Source of the DNA: Enorma phocaeensis
GTDB taxonomy: Bacteria > Actinomycetota > Coriobacteriia > Coriobacteriales > Coriobacteriaceae
NCBI RefSeq assembly: GCF_900186505.1
Contig: NZ_LT891970.1
Span: 935,099 to 999,098, forward strand
Direction: 5' to 3'
DNA: 64,000 bases
A program made the translations under genes and the position numbers. The notes beneath the pieces were generated by a model. The model did not search any database. It was not told the origin of the DNA and was given only the letters and a program-made list of their open reading frames with translations. Every line of letters starts with the position of its first letter. The first letter of the stretch is position 1. Below are positions 10,053-18,798 of this stretch, piece by piece.

Positions 10053-10439
10053 ATGGCGCGACCGCGGGGGAGCGGCTATTCCGTTGATGTGCGCCGTGCG
10101 GCGGCTGAGCTGTTTGCCGCCGGCAAAGGCTATCGCGTGGCAGCCCGCACGCTCGCTATTCCAGAGACCGTCGCTCGATCGTGGGCGAGAACCTTCGCAG
10201 TAGGGGGCGCGGACGCCCTCCTTGCCAGCCCGCAGCATCGAACGTCATACGAATTGGAGGTCAAGGTTGCGGCAGCGCACGACCACGTGGACCGTGGCAA
10301 GAGCCTACGCGAGGTCATGGTGGCTCATGGCATAGCCAGCGAGGCGGCGCTGAGGCTCTGGTGTCGAAAGTACCGCGCGGGCGGGGCGGAGGCCCTCGCG
10401 GAACGCCCCCGTGGCCCTAAACCGCGCGGTAACGCATGA
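10053..10439 (+). CDS. double helix-turn-helix protein, IS3 OrfA-like
   Basis: This 128-residue basic protein has two consecutive helix-turn-helix units. The first runs from about residue 10 to 60 (VDVRRAAAELFAAGKGYRVAARTLAIPE) and the second from about 70 to 115 (DRGKSLREVMVAHGIASEAALRLWCRKY). Each is followed by a GGA(D/E)AL turn, as in the OrfA/InsE half of IS3-group transposases. No OrfB or terminal inverted repeats were seen nearby, so it is either a domesticated DNA-binding protein or a transposase remnant. It sits alone between the peptidase and flavodiiron genes. Function unknown. Confidence 0.65.
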   Translation: MARPRGSGYSVDVRRAAAELFAAGKGYRVAARTLAIPETVARSWARTFAVGGADALLASPQHRTSYELEVKVAAAHDHVDRGKSLREVMVAHGIASEAALRLWCRKYRAGGAEALAERPRGPKPRGNA

Positions 10440-10565
10440 ACACGAGAGAAACATCTTCTGCAGGGTAGCATTTACACGACAGGCGCACATCGTTCGAGTA
10501 CTATAGAAACGATGCCGTAGCGCTTTGCGCTGCGGCGCGAACATCGACATCTGAGAGGAATCATC

Positions 10566-11750
10566 ATGCTTAACGCTATAGAGGTTTCGCCTAAGGTTTG
10601 GTGGGTTGGCGGCATCGACTGGAACGAGCGGTCGTTCCATGGATACACCACCGAGCGCGGTATCACCTACAATGCCTACCTCATCATGGACGAGACGGTG
10701 ACGCTCATCGACACCGCCAAGGCCACCTTCACCGATGAGTTCATCCAGCGAATCAGCCAGGTGGTCGATCCGGCCCAGATCGGCTTGGTCGTGACGAATC
10801 ACGTCGAGATGGACCACTCTGGCAGTTTGCCGAAGATCCATGAGCTCGCGCCCAATGCGCGCATCGTGGCGAGTGCCCCCGCCGGCGTGAACGAGATCCG
10901 CGCCCATTTTGGCATCGAGGTCGAGGGCGTGAAGACCGGCGACTCCATCTGCATCGGCGAGCGCACGCTTCATTTCGTGCAGACTCCCATGGTGCACTGG
11001 CCGGATAACATGGTCACCTGGTGCCCCGAGGACGGCATCCTCTTCTCCAACGATGCGTTCGGCCAGCACTTCGCCACCACGAAGCGCTTCGATGACGAGA
11101 ACGATCTGTGCGAGGTCATGAAGCAGGCCAAGAAGTACTATGCCAACATCGTATGGCCCTACGGTGCCCAGGTGCAGAAGGCCATGGCTGCCCTTGCCGG
11201 CCTCGATATCAAGCTCATCGCTCCTTCGCATGGCGTGATGTGGCGCAGCCATATCGCCGAGATCCTTGAGCGCTACCAGGCATGGAGCACCTACCAGACG
11301 GAGGAGAAGGCCGTCGTGGTCTACGACTCCATGTGGCATTCGACCGAGTCGATGGCGCGCGAGATCTGCGATGCTTTCATCAAGGAGGGCGTTTCCGCTC
11401 AGCTTATCGATGTGAAGAACACGCATATCTCGGACATTATGCTGTATCTTGCGGACGCACGCTACGTTGCGTGCGGGTCGCCTACGCTTAACTCCAACAT
11501 GATGCCTACCATGGCGAGCTTCCTTACCTACATGCGCGGTCTCTCGCCCAAGAACGACCAGCGCATCGGCATCGCGTTCGGCAGCTACGGTTGGGCACCG
11601 CTCGGTCCCAAGCAGGTATATGCCGAGATGGAGAACATGAAGTTCAACATGGCCTGCCCCGTCATCGCGCAGCAGTGGATTCCGTCTGCGGAGAACCTTG
11701 CCGAGCTTCAGGCTCAGGTAGCTCAGATCGTCGAGGACGCCCGCGCGTAG
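10566..11750 (+). CDS. FprA-family A-type flavodiiron protein
   Basis: This cytoplasmic enzyme reduces O2 to water (or NO to N2O) using electrons from rubredoxin or a related carrier, protecting anaerobes. The metallo-beta-lactamase-like domain has the diiron ligands His79, Glu81, Asp83 and His84 in NHVEMDHSG, with further ligands in MVHWPDN, SNDAFGQHF and PSHGVMW. A flavodoxin domain for FMN begins near residue 250 (VVVYDSMWHSTESMA). The 394-residue length, without a rubredoxin tail, is the class A form. The start has GAGAGGAA upstream. It appears monocistronic, with a terminator hairpin about 40 bp after the stop. Confidence 0.94.
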   Translation: MLNAIEVSPKVWWVGGIDWNERSFHGYTTERGITYNAYLIMDETVTLIDTAKATFTDEFIQRISQVVDPAQIGLVVTNHVEMDHSGSLPKIHELAPNARIVASAPAGVNEIRAHFGIEVEGVKTGDSICIGERTLHFVQTPMVHWPDNMVTWCPEDGILFSNDAFGQHFATTKRFDDENDLCEVMKQAKKYYANIVWPYGAQVQKAMAALAGLDIKLIAPSHGVMWRSHIAEILERYQAWSTYQTEEKAVVVYDSMWHSTESMAREICDAFIKEGVSAQLIDVKNTHISDIMLYLADARYVACGSPTLNSNMMPTMASFLTYMRGLSPKNDQRIGIAFGSYGWAPLGPKQVYAEMENMKFNMACPVIAQQWIPSAENLAELQAQVAQIVEDARA

Positions 11751-11790
11751 GACAGGCTTCATCGGAGCGACTTGATAGTGCTGCATATGC

Positions 11791-11826
11791 GGCGGTCGGG
11801 CAAGCGCCCGGCCGCCGTCTCTTGTC
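11791..11826 (+). terminator. terminator hairpin after the flavodiiron gene
   Basis: GGCGGTCGGGC (11791-11801) pairs with GCCCGGCCGCC (11806-11816) across an AAGC loop with a single G-T pair. A moderately T-rich tail (GTCTCTTGTCT) follows. The stem is strong but the tail is imperfect. Confidence 0.6.
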
Positions 11827-11983
11827 TCGGCGAGTTGCGTGGCGTTCAGCTGGACGAAACGCCATCCCCTCTGCAGCCCTTTTGGTAGCGCTCATGATCA
11901 TCGGGAACCGAGCGCTGCCAATGGAGGGGTGGTATCCCAACCAAAACGAAGCGGCATGCAAACAACAGCAAGAGCTATTGGAC

Positions 11984-11989
11984 TATACT
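11984..11989 (+). promoter_or_regulatory. candidate -10 box of the ech operon
   Basis: TATACT lies 35 bp upstream of the EchA start, in a local AT-rich patch. No convincing -35 hexamer is seen at the expected spacing. A 7-bp inverted repeat (AGCGCTC at 11887-11893, GAGCGCT at 11910-11916) lies upstream and could be an operator. Both are weak calls. Confidence 0.3.
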
Positions 11990-12023
11990 GAATCAATCTG
12001 CTGCTTTGTGCGAGAGGGTGCTT

Positions 12024-12179
12024 ATGTCTCTATTGGGAATCTTGATCGCATCTCCCCTACTCGTGGCCGTTGCCCTGCTAGCGTTTCGGACAGACCGCGC
12101 GCGCGATGCCATCGTTGTGCTGTCCGCAGCGGTAATAGGCATCGCGAGCGTCTGCGTGGCGGTGGCATTTCTGGCTTAG
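12024..12179 (+). pseudogene. echA: N-terminal fragment of the EchAB hydrogenase membrane subunit, cut by an IS30 element
   Basis: The first 50 codons encode two hydrophobic helices (LLGILIASPLLVAVALLAF and IVVLSAAVIGIASVCVAVAFL), as at the N-terminus of NuoL/EchA-type antiporter-like subunits. GAGAGG precedes the ATG. The frame runs into the left inverted repeat of the IS element and stops at the TAG within CTTAG. Joining base 12174 directly to 13278, which removes the element and one copy of the GG target duplication, restores the frame into the downstream part with no stop. It is therefore the broken 5' end of a recently intact gene. Confidence 0.85.
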
Positions 12180-13275
12180 TTTTTCATTCCAAGTGCAACA
12201 ACGCCCGATGGGGACGGCCCATGGCGCCCTGATACGATGGTGCTTGCGACGACAACATCATCAGGAGGCAGCCATGGGCCGGTACAGCCATCTTACCATC
12301 GAGGAGCGCGAGGACGTCATGTGCCTGCGCAGGCAGGGGAAGGGCGTCTCCGAGATCGCCCGCGAGATCCACAGGGACAAGTCCACCGTGTCCAGGGAGC
12401 TCGCGCGCAACTCCTGCGCCGCGTCGACCGCGCGCCCCTGGTACCGGGCCTCGACCGCCCAGCGGCGCTACGAGGCGCGCAGGGAGGCGTGCCGCAGGCC
12501 GCGGCTGCTCGACGACCCCGAGAGGCTCGAGCTCGTCAGGGAGCACGTGCTCGAGGGGCGCTGGTCGCCCGAGCAGCTGGAGGGGCGCATCCGCCTCGAG
12601 CGCCCCGACCTCGCCGTCAGCGACACGACGATCTACCGCGCGATCGGCTCCGGCTCGCTCGACCGCTGCGTGGGCGGCCGAAGGGCGTCGGCGAGGCTGA
12701 GGCGCGGCGGCAGGCGGCGGAAGCGCCGGGACGGCTCCGAGCTGCGCGGGAAGATCAAGGTGTCGCACGAGCTCTCCGAGCGGCCCGCCGAGGCGGGCGC
12801 CCGCTCGCGGGTCGGCGACTGGGAGGGCGACACGGTCGCCGGGCGCGCCGGCGGCGCGTGCCTCGTCACCATGGTCGACCGCATGAGCGGCTACCTGGCC
12901 GGCCGCAAGTCGCCCTCGAAGAGGAAGGGCGACGTGAGGGGGGCGATGGTCGAGTCGATGCGCGGCCACGCCGTGGAGACCGTCACCCTGGACCGGGGCA
13001 AGGAGTTCGCCGAGCACGCCCTGTTCACCGAGGCCGTCGGGGCCGAGTGCTACTTCTGCCCGCCGCACCACCCGTGGGACCGCGGGACCAACGAGAACAC
13101 CAACGGGCTGCTGAGGCAGTACTTCCCAAAGGGCTGCGACCTGGACGCCGTGAGCGACGAGGAGGTCGAGAGGGTGTACGATGAGCTGAACCGCAGGCCT
13201 CGCAAGCGCCTGGGGTATCTGACGCCGTACGAGGTCTACCGATCGGCCTCGTTGCACTTGCTGTGAAAAACTAAG
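12175..13275 (+). mobile_element. intact IS30-family insertion sequence
   Basis: The 1101-bp element has 25-bp terminal inverted repeats at 12175-12199 and 13251-13275 that match at 22 positions. They share CTTAGTTTTTCA and CAAGTGCAAC, separated by 3 mismatches. A 2-bp GG duplication (12173-12174 and 13276-13277) flanks it, consistent with IS30-group target duplications. One complete DDE transposase gene fills the interior. Its higher GC and codon use (many AGG, CTC and GAG codons) differ from the flanking ech genes, suggesting acquisition. It is inserted in the same orientation as the ech operon. Confidence 0.92.
12274..13266 (+). CDS. IS30-family DDE transposase
   Basis: The 330-residue transposase catalyses movement of the surrounding element. 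An N-terminal helix-turn-helix (HLTIEEREDVMCLRRQGKGV, then EIAREIHRDKSTVSRELAR) is typical of IS30 enzymes. The catalytic DDE triad is visible: Asp in VGDWEGDTVAG, Asp in VTLDRGKEF and Glu in RGTNENTNGLLRQYFPKG. AGGAGG, 7 bp before the ATG, fixes the start; an open frame upstream lacks a better site. The protein appears complete, with no frameshift or internal stop, so the element may be active. Confidence 0.95.
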   Translation: MGRYSHLTIEEREDVMCLRRQGKGVSEIAREIHRDKSTVSRELARNSCAASTARPWYRASTAQRRYEARREACRRPRLLDDPERLELVREHVLEGRWSPEQLEGRIRLERPDLAVSDTTIYRAIGSGSLDRCVGGRRASARLRRGGRRRKRRDGSELRGKIKVSHELSERPAEAGARSRVGDWEGDTVAGRAGGACLVTMVDRMSGYLAGRKSPSKRKGDVRGAMVESMRGHAVETVTLDRGKEFAEHALFTEAVGAECYFCPPHHPWDRGTNENTNGLLRQYFPKGCDLDAVSDEEVERVYDELNRRPRKRLGYLTPYEVYRSASLHLL

Positions 13276-13277
13276 GG

Positions 13278-16003
13278 GGAATCCCACGACCTTTCCATTC
13301 GATCCGGGACTTTCGCTGGTAGGCAACTATATTGCCGTTGCGGTCGACCTGTTCCTATGCGGCTTCGTGTTCGTGCAGGCCATTCGCTGCCGTAACCACA
13401 TCATGCTGGCGCTCTCTGCCGTCCAGCTCGCCGTTTCCGTTTGGTGCGGTTCGTTTGCCCTGCATCCAGAAGACGCAATGGCCGAGCCTATGTACATCGA
13501 TACCCTCTCGGTGATCATGGTGCTCATCGTGGGGCTTGTGGGCAGTGCCATCTGCGTATACGCGCTCGGTTATATGAAGGACTTCCAGCACCATGAGGAG
13601 GAAGCGGCTCGACGTGGGCATACCGAGGTGAGCGATCGACGCCATCAGTTCATCGCCCTCATGTTCCTCTTCCTCTCCGCGATGTTCATCATCGTGACAG
13701 CCGATAACCTCGATTGGCTTGTTGCTGGTTGGGAAATCACCACGGTCTGCTCGTACCTCATGATCGGTTTCACGCGCACGCCCGAGGCGAAGCAGAACGC
13801 GATTCTCCAAATCAACCTCAATATGGTCGGCGGCCTCGCGTTCCATGTGGCTCTGGTGATGCTGCACGTTGCAGGCGTACCGCTTGCCATCAACGGGCTT
13901 GCAGAGCTCGCTACGGGAAGCCAGGCCGGTCTGCTCGTCCTTCCGCTCCTGCTGCTTTCCATCGCCGGTCTTACGAAGGCGGCGCAGATGCCATTCCATA
14001 GCTGGCTTTTGGGCGCCATGGTGGCCCCTACGCCCACCAGCGCCCTGCTGCACTCCTCCACCATGGTCAAGGCGGGCGTGTTCCTGCTGGTGAAGCTGGC
14101 GCCGCTGTACATGGTGTTCCCGGTTGCATCCACTATGGTGGTGACCGTCGGCGGCGTGACGTTCGTGCTCTGCAGCTTCTTGGCCATCAGCCAGAGCAAC
14201 GCCAAGCGCGTGCTTGCCTACTCCACGATTGCCAACCTCGGTCTCATTTCCGCCTGCGCGGGTGTGGGCACTGCCGAGGCGTTGTGGGCCGCGATCTTCC
14301 TCATCATCTTCCACACGGTTTCGAAGTCGATTCTGTTCCTGTGCGTTGGTACGGTCGAGCATCGCATCGGCAGCCGCAACATCGAGGACATGGATGGTCT
14401 TTTCAGCCGACTGCCGCACCTCACGCGCTTCATGATGCTCGGCATCTTGGGTATGTTCGTGGCACCGTTCGGCATGCTCATCTCCAAGTGGGCGACGCTC
14501 GTCTCGTTTGCCGAGACCGGCAACGTGCTCTTCCTCATCTTGCTCGCCTTCGGCTCGGCAGCGACGTTCTTCTTCTGGGCCAAATGGCTTGGCAAGCTCG
14601 CTGGAGTGGCCCAGAAGGCCGATAACGTAGAAGGCGGCGTTCATAAGTCCGAGTGGTTCGCGATCGGCTTCATCGCCATGCTGCTGCTCGGCTGCTGCCT
14701 CGGGCTTCCGATTATCTCGACGCAAGTGGTCTCGCCTTACCTCGAGTTCGTCTTCAATCGCAACCCGCAGTTCATCGGCGTGGACAACATGGTCATCATG
14801 GTGGTCATCGTGGCGTTCATCGCCATCGTGCTGCTCACGCCATGGGGCCGCGCTACCAAGAAGCGGCGCGTTGAGGTTTACCTGGGCGGTACCTGCACCG
14901 ACCCGGATAGCCGCCGCTTCCATGGCGCCATGGGGCGCACCATGACCTCCACCAAGCGCAACTGGTACATGGAGGATGTTTTCCCGGAGCGCCTTATCAC
15001 CAATGCAGGGCTGATAATCTGTGGCGCTGTGATGGTCATGGCGTTCGCTGCCTGCTTCATCTTCGACACCTCGGCGCTTGTTGCCGGAACATTCTATGTC
15101 GAGCGCATGGTCCGGCTGGTCGGGCCAGAGCTTCCCGGCCTACTTGCGGGAGTCGTGGTGTTTGCCGTCTGCGCTCCCGTTTTGGGTTGTCTGCTTGACG
15201 GGCTCGACCGAAAGGTGAGCGCTCGCATGCAGGGCCGTGTGGGCCCGCGCCTCCTGCAGCCGTACTATGATGTGCGCAAGCTGCTCGGCAAGGAAGACGC
15301 GAGCGTCAACGCTGTCGACGAGGCGTATGTTACCTGCGCGCTCATCTTCTGCATCCTCGCTGGCGGCATGTTCGTTTCGGGCTCGAATCTGCTCATGTGC
15401 ATCTTCTTGGTCACGCTGGCGACGCTGTTCGTGATCATCGCCGCCTATTCGGCCCGCAGCCCCTTCGCCGATACCGGCGCCGATCGCGAATGCCTCCAGG
15501 TCATGAGCTATGAGCCCATGTTGCTCATCATGTCGGTGGGATTCTTCACGGCGACGCAGTCCTTCGATGTGGCCCAGCTGTTCCATCTCCAGTCGCCTAT
15601 CATCGTGACGCTCATCCCCATCTTCTGTGGGCTACTCTTCATCCTAACCATCAAGCTGAGGAAGAGTCCATTCGATCTCTCGTACAGCCATCATGCGCAC
15701 CAGGAGCTCGTGAAGGGCATTACGACCGAGATGAGCGGCCGCACGCTCGCCAAGGTCGAGATCATGCATTGGTGCGAGAGCGTGCTGTTCCTCATGTGGG
15801 TGGGCATGTTCTTCGTCTGGGATAATCCGCTATCGCTGGTGCTTGCGCTCGCGGTGATCGCCGTAACGTGGTTCCTCGAGGTTTCCATTGATAACAACTT
15901 CGCACGTATGAAGTGGCAGAGCTGCCTCAAGTACGCTTGGCTCGTGGCGCTCGTTGTGGGCGTTGTGAACCTGTTCTACGTGCTCGTCACCCCGTTCATC
16001 TAG
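13278..16003 (+). pseudogene. echAB: remainder of fused EchA-EchB hydrogenase membrane subunit (5' end lost to the IS)
   Basis: The frame encodes most of a NuoL/HyfB-like antiporter subunit (EchA), including TKAAQMPFHSWLLGAM and HSSTMVKAGVFLLVK. It continues without a stop into a NuoH/HyfC-like subunit (EchB) from about 15090 (VERMVRLVGPELPG), containing ARMQGRVGPRLLQPYYDVRK and the FDLSYSHHAHQELVKG segment. EchA and EchB are normally separate proteins. With the fragment upstream of the IS the gene would be 958 codons. The only starts left, such as GTG 13367 or ATG 13403, lack a ribosome binding site and would lose the first two to three helices. The product is probably defective. Confidence 0.85.
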
Positions 16004-16015
16004 GAAGTGAGTAAC

Positions 16016-16453
16016 ATGGCCTATTCCTCCAAATCGCCGTGGCTCATCCATTACGATGGCTCGAGCTGCAATGGCTGCGACATCGAGGTGCTCGACGCCA
16101 TGATGCCACTCTACGATATCGAGCGCTTCGGCATCATCAATACGGGCAACCCCAAGCATGCGGACATCTTCCTGGTGACCGGCGGTATCAACCATCAGAA
16201 CATCAACGTGGTCAAGCACATCTACGACCAGATGCTCGAGCCTAAGGTCGTGGTCGCGTGCGGTATCTGCGCCTGCACCGGTGGCGTGTTCCGTGATTGC
16301 TACAACATGATCGGCGGCGTGGACAAGGCGATTCCCGTCGACGTATACGCACCGGGGTGCGCCGTCCGTCCAGAGACCATCATCGATGCCGTGCTCAAGG
16401 CTGTTGAGATATTGGATCAGAAGGCGGCCAAGCTCGCCGAGTCCCGAAAGTAG
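16016..16453 (+). CDS. echC: Ech hydrogenase small subunit EchC (NuoB-like)
   Basis: This 145-residue subunit carries the proximal [4Fe-4S] cluster that passes electrons to the NiFe site of EchE. The four expected cysteines are visible in SSCNGCDIEV, VVACGICACTGG and YAPGCAVRPE. It belongs to the complex I 20-kDa/hydrogenase-4 small subunit family. ATG is preferred to a GTG 9 bp upstream because AGGAAG is well spaced for it and would overlap the GTG. It follows the EchAB stop by 12 bp, in an operon with echDEF, and is likely affected by polarity of the upstream IS. Confidence 0.92.
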   Translation: MAYSSKSPWLIHYDGSSCNGCDIEVLDAMMPLYDIERFGIINTGNPKHADIFLVTGGINHQNINVVKHIYDQMLEPKVVVACGICACTGGVFRDCYNMIGGVDKAIPVDVYAPGCAVRPETIIDAVLKAVEILDQKAAKLAESRK

Positions 16454-16461
16454 GAGGGCGG

Positions 16462-17130
16462 ATGTACACCACCGAGTTCATCGACATCCCCTTGGGCGAG
16501 CTGCTCACGCGCATTCAAACGCTCAAGCACCAGGGAATGCGCTTCATCCAGATGTGCGCCGAGACCACCGCGGCGGGCATCGATCTTATCTACACGTTCT
16601 ACGATGAGACCTGCGATAACGCTTTGAACTTGTGCGTCTACGGCATAGACAAGACCTCCGAGGTACCTTCCATCCAGGGTCTGTACTTCGCAGCGTTCAG
16701 CTATGAGAACGAGACGCACGACCTGTACGGAGTTCGCTTCATCAACATGAAGCTCGACTTTGGTGGGAACTTCTTCAACGTTGCCTGCGAAGAGCCCATG
16801 ACCGTCATCACGCCCGAGCTCAAGGCTGAGCGCGAGAAGATGGCCAAGCAGAAGGCTGCTGCCGCCGCGAAGGCGCGCAAAGCTGCCGAGGAAGCTCAGG
16901 CTGCGGAGGCGGATAGCGCGGTTGGCGCCAAGGCCGCGGCAGCTGCCGAGGGCAAGCAGGCTGGTTCCGTTGCCGACAAGGAGGATCTCGCGGCGAGCGC
17001 GCAGGCAGCCAAAGACCGCGCGGCAAAGATGGAAGCCAAGTTGGCCGCCATGGACCCCGAGAAGGCTGCGAAGGTCCGTGCCGCGCTCGCTGCGAAGGCA
17101 GCCAAAGCGGCGACGAAGGATGGTGAGTAG
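16462..17130 (+). CDS. echD: Ech hydrogenase subunit EchD (NuoC-like) with long Ala/Lys-rich tail
   Basis: Residues 1-120 form the NuoC/30-kDa-like domain that joins EchC and EchE, with the signature ETHDLYGVRFINMKLDFGG near residues 84-102. Residues 121-222 form a low-complexity, predicted helical tail of Ala, Lys, Glu and Arg (blocks such as KQKAAAAAKARKAAEEAQ). That nearly doubles the length compared with known EchD proteins of roughly 120-150 residues. The tail's role is unknown; it could bind partners or be a coiled coil. EchF in the same operon has a similar tail. GGAGGGCGG precedes the ATG. Confidence 0.88.
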   Translation: MYTTEFIDIPLGELLTRIQTLKHQGMRFIQMCAETTAAGIDLIYTFYDETCDNALNLCVYGIDKTSEVPSIQGLYFAAFSYENETHDLYGVRFINMKLDFGGNFFNVACEEPMTVITPELKAEREKMAKQKAAAAAKARKAAEEAQAAEADSAVGAKAAAAAEGKQAGSVADKEDLAASAQAAKDRAAKMEAKLAAMDPEKAAKVRAALAAKAAKAATKDGE

Positions 17131-17132
17131 CG

Positions 17133-18221
17133 ATGGCGACTCGTTCGGTTATCCCCTTTGGTCCGCAGCATCCGGTGCTGCCGGAACCGATACACCTCGA
17201 TCTCGTTGTCCAAGACGAGCGCGTTGTGGAAGCAATCCCGCAGATCGGCTTCATTCACCGCGGTCTTGAGAAACTTGTTGAGAAGCGCGATTTCAACCAG
17301 TTCGTCTATGTAGCCGAGCGTACCTGCGGCATTTGCAGCGTAGGTCATGGCTGGGGGTATGTGAGCGCAACGGAGAAGCTGCTTGGCCTCGAGATGCCGC
17401 GGCGTGTAGAGTATCTTCGCACGATTTTGGAGGAGCTCTCGCGCATTCATTCCCACTTGCTTTGGTTGGGCCTGCTTGCAGACGCCTTTGGCTTCGAAGC
17501 GCTCTTCAACCATTGCTGGCGCCTGCGCGAGACCATCCTCGACATCTTTCAGCGCACCTGCGGCGGTCGCATCATCCTTTCGATCATGATCGTTGGCGGC
17601 ATGGCACATGACATCGAAGATACCGAGCTCAAAGCCATCTGCGATCAGCTCGAGAGCCTCAAGTGCGATTATCAGCAGATCGTGAACACCATGATGGGGG
17701 ATTCCTCTGTGAAGGACCGTCTGTGCGGCGTGGGTGTCATCTCATTCGAGGATGCTCACGAGCTCTCGATGGTGGGACCGTTTGCCAAGGGCTCAGGTGT
17801 CGAGCATGACATGCGCACGACCGGGTACGGTGCGTACGGCGACCTCGAGCACTTCGAGCCGATCATCTCCAACGAGTGTGACTGCTATGCCCGCTGCAAG
17901 GTTCGCTGCGAGGAGGTATACCAAGCCATCGACATCATCGAGGAACTCGTGGCCAAGATGCCGCAGGATGGTATCGGCGGCAAGCCCAAGGCGAAGGTCG
18001 TTCCCGAAGGGCAAAGCCATGTGCTCATCGAGCAGCCGCGCGGCGAGGCGTTCTACTACGTGCGCGGCAACGGCACCAAGTACCTCGACCGCTTCCGCCT
18101 GCGCACGCCCACATCGCAGAATCTCGGCGGCTTGGTCAAAGCGCTCCAGGGCGTCGACCTGGCTGATGTGCCGATGATCATCCTGACGATCGACCCGTGC
18201 ATCAGCTGCACGGAAAGGTAG
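17133..18221 (+). CDS. echE: Ech [NiFe] hydrogenase large subunit EchE
   Basis: This 362-residue catalytic subunit evolves or oxidises H2. It retains both CxxC pairs that bind the NiFe centre: Cys65/Cys68 in ERTCGICSVGH and Cys356/Cys359 in DPCISCTER. It is therefore a true group 4 hydrogenase and not the NiFe-less NuoD of complex I. The protein ends at the CTER motif with only an Arg after the Glu, so there is little or no C-terminal maturation peptide, as in some group 4 enzymes. It starts 2 bp after the echD stop, implying translational coupling. No hyp maturation genes are in the window. Confidence 0.94.
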   Translation: MATRSVIPFGPQHPVLPEPIHLDLVVQDERVVEAIPQIGFIHRGLEKLVEKRDFNQFVYVAERTCGICSVGHGWGYVSATEKLLGLEMPRRVEYLRTILEELSRIHSHLLWLGLLADAFGFEALFNHCWRLRETILDIFQRTCGGRIILSIMIVGGMAHDIEDTELKAICDQLESLKCDYQQIVNTMMGDSSVKDRLCGVGVISFEDAHELSMVGPFAKGSGVEHDMRTTGYGAYGDLEHFEPIISNECDCYARCKVRCEEVYQAIDIIEELVAKMPQDGIGGKPKAKVVPEGQSHVLIEQPRGEAFYYVRGNGTKYLDRFRLRTPTSQNLGGLVKALQGVDLADVPMIILTIDPCISCTER

Positions 18222-18227
18222 GCGAGC

Positions 18228-18755
18228 ATGGGAACGTTCAAGCTGGGCAAACTGACGCTGGGCTCGCTGTTCAAAAAGCCGGTCACGGTACGCTACCCGT
18301 ATGAGAAGAGGGATTTCGAGAAGCTCTTCCCAAGGATGCGCGGGCATTTGGTCAACGATATCGACACCTGCATCCTATGCGGTATGTGCCAGCGCGCATG
18401 CCCGGTAGGAGCCATCACGGTGGATCGCAAAGGCGGGGACTGGACGGTTGATCCGTACCGCTGCATCCAATGCGCGAGCTGTACGCACGAGTGCCCTAAG
18501 AATTGCCTTTCGATGGAGCTGTGGCCAACGGAGCCTACGACCGAGCTCCATGTGATCAGCATGCACAAGGACATGCCGGCGAAGCCTGCTAAGCCCTCGG
18601 CGAAGGCGGCCGACGGCGGCTCAGCGCCCGCTGCAAGACCCAAGCGTGAGCTTACTCCGGAGCAACAGGCCCGTGTCGAGGCTGCGCGCAAGGCGGCGGC
18701 AGCCAAGAAAGCCGCCAAGAAGACGGACCAGAGCGCTGGGCAGGGTGCCGAGTAG
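18228..18755 (+). CDS. echF: Ech hydrogenase ferredoxin-like subunit EchF with Ala/Lys-rich tail
   Basis: This polyferredoxin subunit accepts electrons from soluble ferredoxin. Two [4Fe-4S] motifs are present: Cys48/51/54/58 (CILCGMCQRACP) and Cys79/82/85/89 (CIQCASCTHECP). Residues from about 117 to 175 form a tail rich in Ala, Lys, Pro and Arg (ARVEAARKAAAAKKAAKK), beyond the usual end of NuoI/EchF proteins. It is the last gene of the operon and converges with murE; the 43-bp gap holds only a small hairpin. Confidence 0.92.
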   Translation: MGTFKLGKLTLGSLFKKPVTVRYPYEKRDFEKLFPRMRGHLVNDIDTCILCGMCQRACPVGAITVDRKGGDWTVDPYRCIQCASCTHECPKNCLSMELWPTEPTTELHVISMHKDMPAKPAKPSAKAADGGSAPAARPKRELTPEQQARVEAARKAAAAKKAAKKTDQSAGQGAE

Positions 18756-18798
18756 GGCCGGACACAGCGACGGCAACGCGCTGAAGGCGTGATGGATC

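Noticed and set aside
8919..10238. 439-codon minus-strand frame over the M42 peptidase gene
   Set aside because: Low-complexity shadow; the plus-strand peptidase has all catalytic motifs and a ribosome binding site.
12184..13326. Long minus-strand open frame over the IS30 transposase
   Set aside because: It is Pro/Arg/Ala-rich shadow coding opposite a clear DDE transposase, caused by strong GC-rich codon bias.
13355..14923. 522-codon minus-strand frame opposite echAB
   Set aside because: His/Asp/Glu-rich composition typical of the complement of a membrane-protein gene.
17133..18221. Possibility that the operon is a complex I-like, NiFe-less module
   Set aside because: EchE keeps both CxxC pairs of the NiFe site, so it is a hydrogenase.
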